DNA of 10,424 bases from Methylocapsa sp. GTDB taxonomy: Bacteria; Pseudomonadota; Alphaproteobacteria; Rhizobiales; Beijerinckiaceae. Shown piece by piece: positions 7,375 to 10,424 of the stretch. The DNA lies in assembly GCA_003162995.1 (NCBI GenBank), contig PLUZ01000406.1, positions 1 through 10,424 of the forward strand. Reading direction: 5' to 3'. Position numbers and translations under genes: made by a program. The stretch's first letter is position 1, and every line of letters starts with the position of its first letter. Below the pieces are notes generated by a model. The model was not told the DNA's origin. It did not search any database and saw nothing but the letters and a program-made list of their open reading frames with translations.

Positions 7375-8064
7375 CTAGCCGATGACATGCGCCTCCAAAC
7401 GATCCTCTTTTGTAGCGGCGGACCCAGCGGACTTGCCGAAGCGGATGAGCGAGAAATGACCGAAGGGCGGCATTGCGCGGTTTTCGATCACGCGCACCCC
7501 ATCCCGCTGTTCGATCCAGCGCTCATAGCGCGCCCAAGGGAATTCCAGGCGCCAACCGAGGAAACGCGTGAGTGGCGTGAGCAATTTCTCCACCATGCGC
7601 CGCAGACCCTTGTCCGCGCCGACACGGCTAACCAGCACGATCTCGCCACCTGGTTTGAGCACACGCAGGAATTCATCGAGCGTCGCCTCGGGGTTTGGAA
7701 CCGTGGTGACGACGAGTTGTGCAACGATGACGTCGAATGAGCTATCCGGGAAACCCATGCGCTCGGCATCCATGACCGCGAGCCCCTCGACATTGCTCAG
7801 GGCCAATTCATGAACCCGCGCATGCGCCTTGCGCAACATTGGCTCGGAGAGGTCGGCGCCGACAAGGCGCGTGGAGCGCGCATAATCGGGCAGCGAAATA
7901 CCGGTGCCGACCCCGACTTCGAGGACGCGTCCGCCGGCACGTTCCGCTGCCTCGACGGCTGCACGCCGGGCACGCGCGAAGAGCGCGCCGAAAACAAAAT
8001 CATAGATTGGCGCCCAGCGCGCATAGGCCTTCTCGATCGTGCCGTTGTTGAATTCAGTCGCCAT
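7375..8064 (-). CDS. pmtA: Phosphatidylethanolamine N-methyltransferase, Rhodobacter type
   Basis: A 229-residue SAM-dependent methyltransferase. By similarity to the Rhodobacter PmtA family it methylates phosphatidylethanolamine three times to phosphatidylcholine at the cytoplasmic face of the membrane. An N-terminal amphipathic stretch with AYARWAPIYDFVFGALF (13-29) is typical of this group. Motif I is VLEVGVGTGIS (48-58); the acidic residue after strand 2 is in VGADLSEPML (68-77); motif II covers FDVIVAQLVVTTVPNP (110-125); motif III is LKPGGEIVLVSR (136-147). The ATG at 8064 is chosen over the in-frame ATG at 8103 because a perfect GGAGG (8069-8073) sits just upstream. It follows the glycosyltransferase on the same strand by 71 bases. 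A generic UbiE-like methyltransferase is the alternative, but the N-terminal WAPIYDFVFG motif favours PmtA. Confidence 0.85.
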   Translation of the reverse strand: MATEFNNGTIEKAYARWAPIYDFVFGALFARARRAAVEAAERAGGRVLEVGVGTGISLPDYARSTRLVGADLSEPMLRKAHARVHELALSNVEGLAVMDAERMGFPDSSFDVIVAQLVVTTVPNPEATLDEFLRVLKPGGEIVLVSRVGADKGLRRMVEKLLTPLTRFLGWRLEFPWARYERWIEQRDGVRVIENRAMPPFGHFSLIRFGKSAGSAATKEDRLEAHVIG

Positions 8065-8068
8065 TGTT

Positions 8069-8073
8069 CCTCC
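8069..8073 (-). promoter_or_regulatory. Ribosome binding site of pmtA
   Basis: GGAGG on the minus strand, four bases (AACA) before the ATG at 8064. It decides between this start and the upstream in-frame ATG at 8103, which would place the site inside the coding sequence. Confidence 0.8.
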
Positions 8074-8135
8074 ACAGTCCCCTTGCGCCGGGGAGATCGC
8101 CATGCGGCAAAATTCGCCGGTCTCCCGGCCGCTTT

Positions 8136-9164
8136 CTAGACAGCCCGGGGCTTGCGTGAATTTCCGATCGCCACTTGGTTGATATGCCTGATAAATTGCC
8201 TAGCGCTGTTCTCCCACGAACGGGTCAGGGCGAAGGCGCGGCAAGCCTCGCGTGAAATGCGAAGGGCGCCGATGCACGCCGCGCGCAGATCGTCGCTCAG
8301 CACGCCAATCGGATTATTGCCAATAACGTCCCGCGGGCCGGTGACCGGAAATGCGGCAATCGGAACGCCGCTCGCGAGCGCTTCGAGCTGCACGATGCCG
8401 AAGGTATCCGTGCGGCTTGGAAATACGAAGGCATCCGCAGCGGCCAAGTGCTCGGCCAATTTCGGATTCTCCAGCAGCCCGAGAAACTTCGCGTCGGGAA
8501 ACCGGCGCCGCAACTCGGCTTCCTGAGGTCCCTCTCCGATCACGACCTTCGTGCCAGGAAGGTCCAGCGAAAGAAAGGCCTCCAAATTCTTTTCGACTGC
8601 AATTCGTCCGACGCTTACGAAAATCGGACGCGGAAAGCCCAGATCGATCGCATGCTCCGGTTTGAACGCCTCGGTGTCGACACCACGGGTCCACATGCCG
8701 AGGTTCTTGAAATTCCGCTGGGCGAGCTCAGCCATCAGGGACGGGGTCGACACCATTGTGACCGTGGCGGCGGAGTGGAAGTGCCGCAGCACCGCGTAGG
8801 ACCAATTGTCGGGGATCGGAAGACGCGCGGAAATATATTCGGGAAACCGCGTCGTATAGCTGGTCGTGAACGGCAAGCCGTTTTTCACGCAATAGGCGCG
8901 CACCACATGGCCGATAGGCCCTTCTGTTGCGATATGAATCGCGTCCGGATCAGCCTTCTCGATTCGCTGCGCAATCTCGCGGCGCCCCGGCAGGGCCAAA
9001 CGCAAATTTGGATCCGTCGGCAAGGGAAAGGAAAGAAATCCCTCAGGCGAGAGAAAATCGATTGTGACGCCCAGGCTTCGTGCGCTGCGGGCCAGCGAAG
9101 TCAAAGTCCGCACCACGCCATTGACCTGGGGATGCCAAGCATCAGTTGCGATAAGCACTCTCAT
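8136..9164 (-). CDS. GT4-family glycosyltransferase
   Basis: A 342-residue GT-B fold glycosyltransferase of family GT4. The N terminus, MRVLIATDAWHPQVNGVVRTL, is the glycine-containing acceptor-side signature of this group. The donor site has SVGRIAVEKNLEAFL (184-198), VVIGEGPQEAEL (207-218) and FPSRTDTFGIVQLEALASG (248-266), where the usual EX7E motif reads D-x7-E. Close relatives are annotated as GDP-mannose-dependent mannosyltransferases or diacylglycerol glycosyltransferases; the sequence does not settle sugar or acceptor. Its place just before pmtA on the same strand suggests a role in membrane glycolipid formation, which is inference. ATG 9164 is preferred; an in-frame GTG at 9176 would add four residues and has a ribosome site too close to it. 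The gene is intact. Confidence 0.88.
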   Translation of the reverse strand: MRVLIATDAWHPQVNGVVRTLTSLARSARSLGVTIDFLSPEGFLSFPLPTDPNLRLALPGRREIAQRIEKADPDAIHIATEGPIGHVVRAYCVKNGLPFTTSYTTRFPEYISARLPIPDNWSYAVLRHFHSAATVTMVSTPSLMAELAQRNFKNLGMWTRGVDTEAFKPEHAIDLGFPRPIFVSVGRIAVEKNLEAFLSLDLPGTKVVIGEGPQEAELRRRFPDAKFLGLLENPKLAEHLAAADAFVFPSRTDTFGIVQLEALASGVPIAAFPVTGPRDVIGNNPIGVLSDDLRAACIGALRISREACRAFALTRSWENSARQFIRHINQVAIGNSRKPRAV

Positions 9165-9180
9165 CGGCCTGCGCACACCT

Positions 9181-9209
9181 TATCCAAGCTGTTTCGAAAT
9201 TCGTGTCGA
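9181..9209 (-). promoter_or_regulatory. Possible promoter for the glycosyltransferase-pmtA operon
   Basis: On the minus strand TCGACA (9209-9204) and TGGATA (9186-9181) are spaced by 17 bases. The -35 fits TTGACA in five of six positions; the -10 is weak. Transcription would start near 9174, giving a very short leader before ATG 9164, which also argues against the GTG start at 9176. Confidence 0.28.
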
Positions 9210-9367
9210 GAGATCGAATCCGAGGAAAATCACTACGTCTCACCGCAACACGCCCGGGGGGGCTGAAATAAAGGACCAGAACGAAGTGCTGCTCCTGGCC
9301 CAGGACTTCCGAACATCTTCCAGATCGCGTTCCAAAAAGCAGATGGCAGCAATCGCAAGTTCATGTT

Positions 9368-9818
9368 TCAATTGTATGACGGCACAACGGATGGTTCCCA
9401 TTTGCCGTCAAAAGACTTCACCCTGCCATCTCCGGTAAGCCGATAGTCGCCGCTCCATGAGCCGGTAACATTTTCACGCCTGAGAGCATCACAAAATCGA
9501 TCTCATCCACATCACCGTTGCGCCGCGCTCAGTGCCGTCGACCCGGCGAGTCCCGGCGCCATTTGCACTGCTTCTCGCGATCTTGAAGGCGAAGAGGGAT
9601 TCCCCGATCATACAAGTGCCGCTGGTGCAGTATTCCGTGGATTGATCTAAATTCTGCATCCCCACCCAGGCGAGTGCGAGCCTGGCAAGGCGTATATCCA
9701 GCGCAGCGATCCCGGCGCGGGCGCAGCCAGCCTCTCCGGGACACAATGAAAATTTGAAATTAGCTCTGAGGAAAGCCACCAGCAGTGCGCGAGAGGCTGA
9801 TTGCGTACCAAGACTCAT
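9368..9818 (-). pseudogene. Possible broken gene for a small unknown protein
   Basis: A minus-strand frame from ATG 9818 to TGA at 9489 (109 codons) contains STEYCTSGTCMIGESLFAFK, which reads like a secreted, Cys-containing protein. Close to its stop, another minus frame takes over (TGSWSGDYRLTGDGRVKSFD) and ends at a TGA at 9368. One frameshift near 9490 would join the two into about 150 residues. There is no good ribosome site before 9818, and I recognise no family. A chance pair of open frames is the alternative. Confidence 0.2.
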
Positions 9819-9909
9819 GGATCATGGCCGAGAGGCTGCGAGCCTTAGTTTCGGTGTGATTCGATTTTTCAGGGCATAAAACGCATTTTTCCAGCAAAGA
9901 CTATAAAAC

Positions 9910-9938
9910 TTGTGGATATTGACGAATCGGCTCAATAT
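9910..9938 (+). promoter_or_regulatory. Promoter with overlapping inverted repeat upstream of the Rrf2 gene
   Basis: TTGTGG (9910-9915) and CAATAT (9933-9938) are spaced by 17 bases, about 75 bases before the regulator start. The spacer and -10 are covered by a perfect inverted repeat: atattga 9916-9922 and tcaatat 9932-9938, with 9 bases between. The size and the ATA...TAT ends resemble operators of Rrf2-family proteins such as IscR. Autorepression is the natural guess. Confidence 0.35.
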
Positions 9939-10013
9939 TGTGCGGGATTAGCAGTTGCGTTGGAGCTTTGGCTGCCTGGGTTTGGGCGGCGAAAATTGGC
10001 GATCGAGGTTTGA

Positions 10014-10424
10014 ATGCTCACAAAAAAAGGCAAATATGGATTAAAGGCCATGGTCCATCTGGCTGGCCGTCCGGTGGGCGAGACAACGCTTGTGAGCGAT
10101 ATCGCCCATGCGAATGAAATTCCGAAAAAATTTCTCGACACAATTCTCGGCGAGCTGCGCAATGCCGGCTTTGTTTTTTCAAAAAAAGGCAAAGGCGGAG
10201 GCTACACATTGGCCAGGCCGCCGCATGAAATCAAAGTTGGCCATATAGTTCGCGTACTTGACGGGCCGCTCGCTCCCATTGCCTGTGCAAGCAAAAATTC
10301 CTACCAGCGCTGCGACGATTGCGCCGACGAGAAACATTGCTGCGTGCGTCTCATCATGCTCGAAGCACGCAACGCAATCGCGACCGTGCTCGACAACCGG
10401 ACGCTGGCGGAGATGCGGGCGCTG
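10014..10424 (+). CDS. Rrf2-family transcriptional regulator (3' end outside window)
   Basis: 137 residues are visible; the frame is open to the window edge, so the C terminus is missing. The N terminus, MLTKKGKYGLKAMVHLA, and the winged-helix segment (IAHANEIPKKFLDTIL at 30-45, LRNAGFVFSKKGKGGGYTLA at 48-67) are diagnostic of Rrf2 regulators. Cysteines lie at 91, 100, 103, 109 and 110, in the loop where IscR, RirA and NsrR bind an iron-sulfur cluster or where CymR-like members do not. The spacing differs from the three-Cys pattern of IscR (92, 98, 104), so the ligand and the signal are open. Expected length is 145-165 residues. The start ATG has GAGG at 10005-10008. Runs of seven A at two places lower its GC relative to its neighbours. 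The target genes are probably to the right of the window, or the gene is autoregulated through the repeat at 9916-9938. Confidence 0.9.
   Translation, partial: MLTKKGKYGLKAMVHLAGRPVGETTLVSDIAHANEIPKKFLDTILGELRNAGFVFSKKGKGGGYTLARPPHEIKVGHIVRVLDGPLAPIACASKNSYQRCDDCADEKHCCVRLIMLEARNAIATVLDNRTLAEMRAL

Larger units (their letters stand above)
9165..10013. other. Long gene-poor region with gene-like fragments
   Basis: About 850 bases with no gene I can defend. Open stretches exist but none has a good start plus ribosome site. Protein-like pieces are a plus-strand frame 9267-9446 (containing KFMFQLYDGTTDGSHLPSKD), a plus-strand frame 9484-9645 (containing APFALLLAILKAKRDSPIIQ, with GC-rich third positions), and a minus-strand frame ending at 9368 (containing TGSWSGDYRLTGDGRVKSFD). 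A perfect 6-bp inverted repeat with an 8-base loop is at 9666-9685. The right end carries the Rrf2 promoter. The impression is of one or more decayed genes, not a regulatory region. Confidence 0.5.

Noticed and set aside
8065..8103. Longer start of pmtA at 8103
   Set aside because: The strong GGAGG just before 8064 lies inside this extension, so the shorter start is far more likely.

Overview
The window looks like a chromosomal segment of an alphaproteobacterium, most likely of the order Rhizobiales. GC content is around 60 %. It carries a purA followed by an alphaproteobacterial-style single-span Pro/Ala-rich protein, a Rhodobacter-type phosphatidylethanolamine N-methyltransferase (PmtA), and a short Cys-containing Rrf2 regulator. 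I cannot name the genus from sequence reading alone. There are eight recognisable protein genes, two of them cut by the window edges. I see no tRNA, rRNA, CRISPR array or insertion sequence.

Layout, left to right. 1-636 (+) is the C-terminal half of an MFS transporter. 637-987 has no protein gene but holds a probable structured small RNA (about 771-941) ending in a strong intrinsic terminator; I consider it a 6S RNA candidate. 988-2283 (+) is purA (adenylosuccinate synthetase). 2359-4005 (+) is a single-span, proline/alanine-rich protein of unknown function, probably co-transcribed with purA.

4040-9164 is a lipid-centred block on alternating strands. It contains psd (-, 4040-4906), a divergent membrane-anchored class III aminotransferase (+, 4938-6629), an Mpo1/DUF962-like membrane protein (-, 6587-7228) that overlaps the aminotransferase tail to tail, pmtA (-, 7375-8064), and a GT4 glycosyltransferase (-, 8136-9164). 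The last two probably form one operon read leftward from about 9210.

9165-10013 is about 850 bases without a convincing gene. It has short gene-like fragments in several frames (possible gene decay) and, at its right end, a promoter overlapped by an inverted repeat. 10014-10424 (+) is the start of an Rrf2-family regulator, cut by the window edge.

How the genes may work together. Psd makes phosphatidylethanolamine from phosphatidylserine, and PmtA methylates phosphatidylethanolamine to phosphatidylcholine, so two consecutive head-group steps lie within 4 kb. The glycosyltransferase next to pmtA could make a glycolipid. Psd here is of the longer E. coli-like type with an HGST processing motif, not the short form typical of rhizobia. 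Its divergent partner is an aminotransferase with an N-terminal membrane anchor, and the next gene resembles a fatty-acid alpha-oxidation dioxygenase. This trio (psd, aminotransferase, Mpo1-like) is the best candidate for an undescribed membrane-lipid or amino-lipid system. That reading is inference from gene content and has not been demonstrated.
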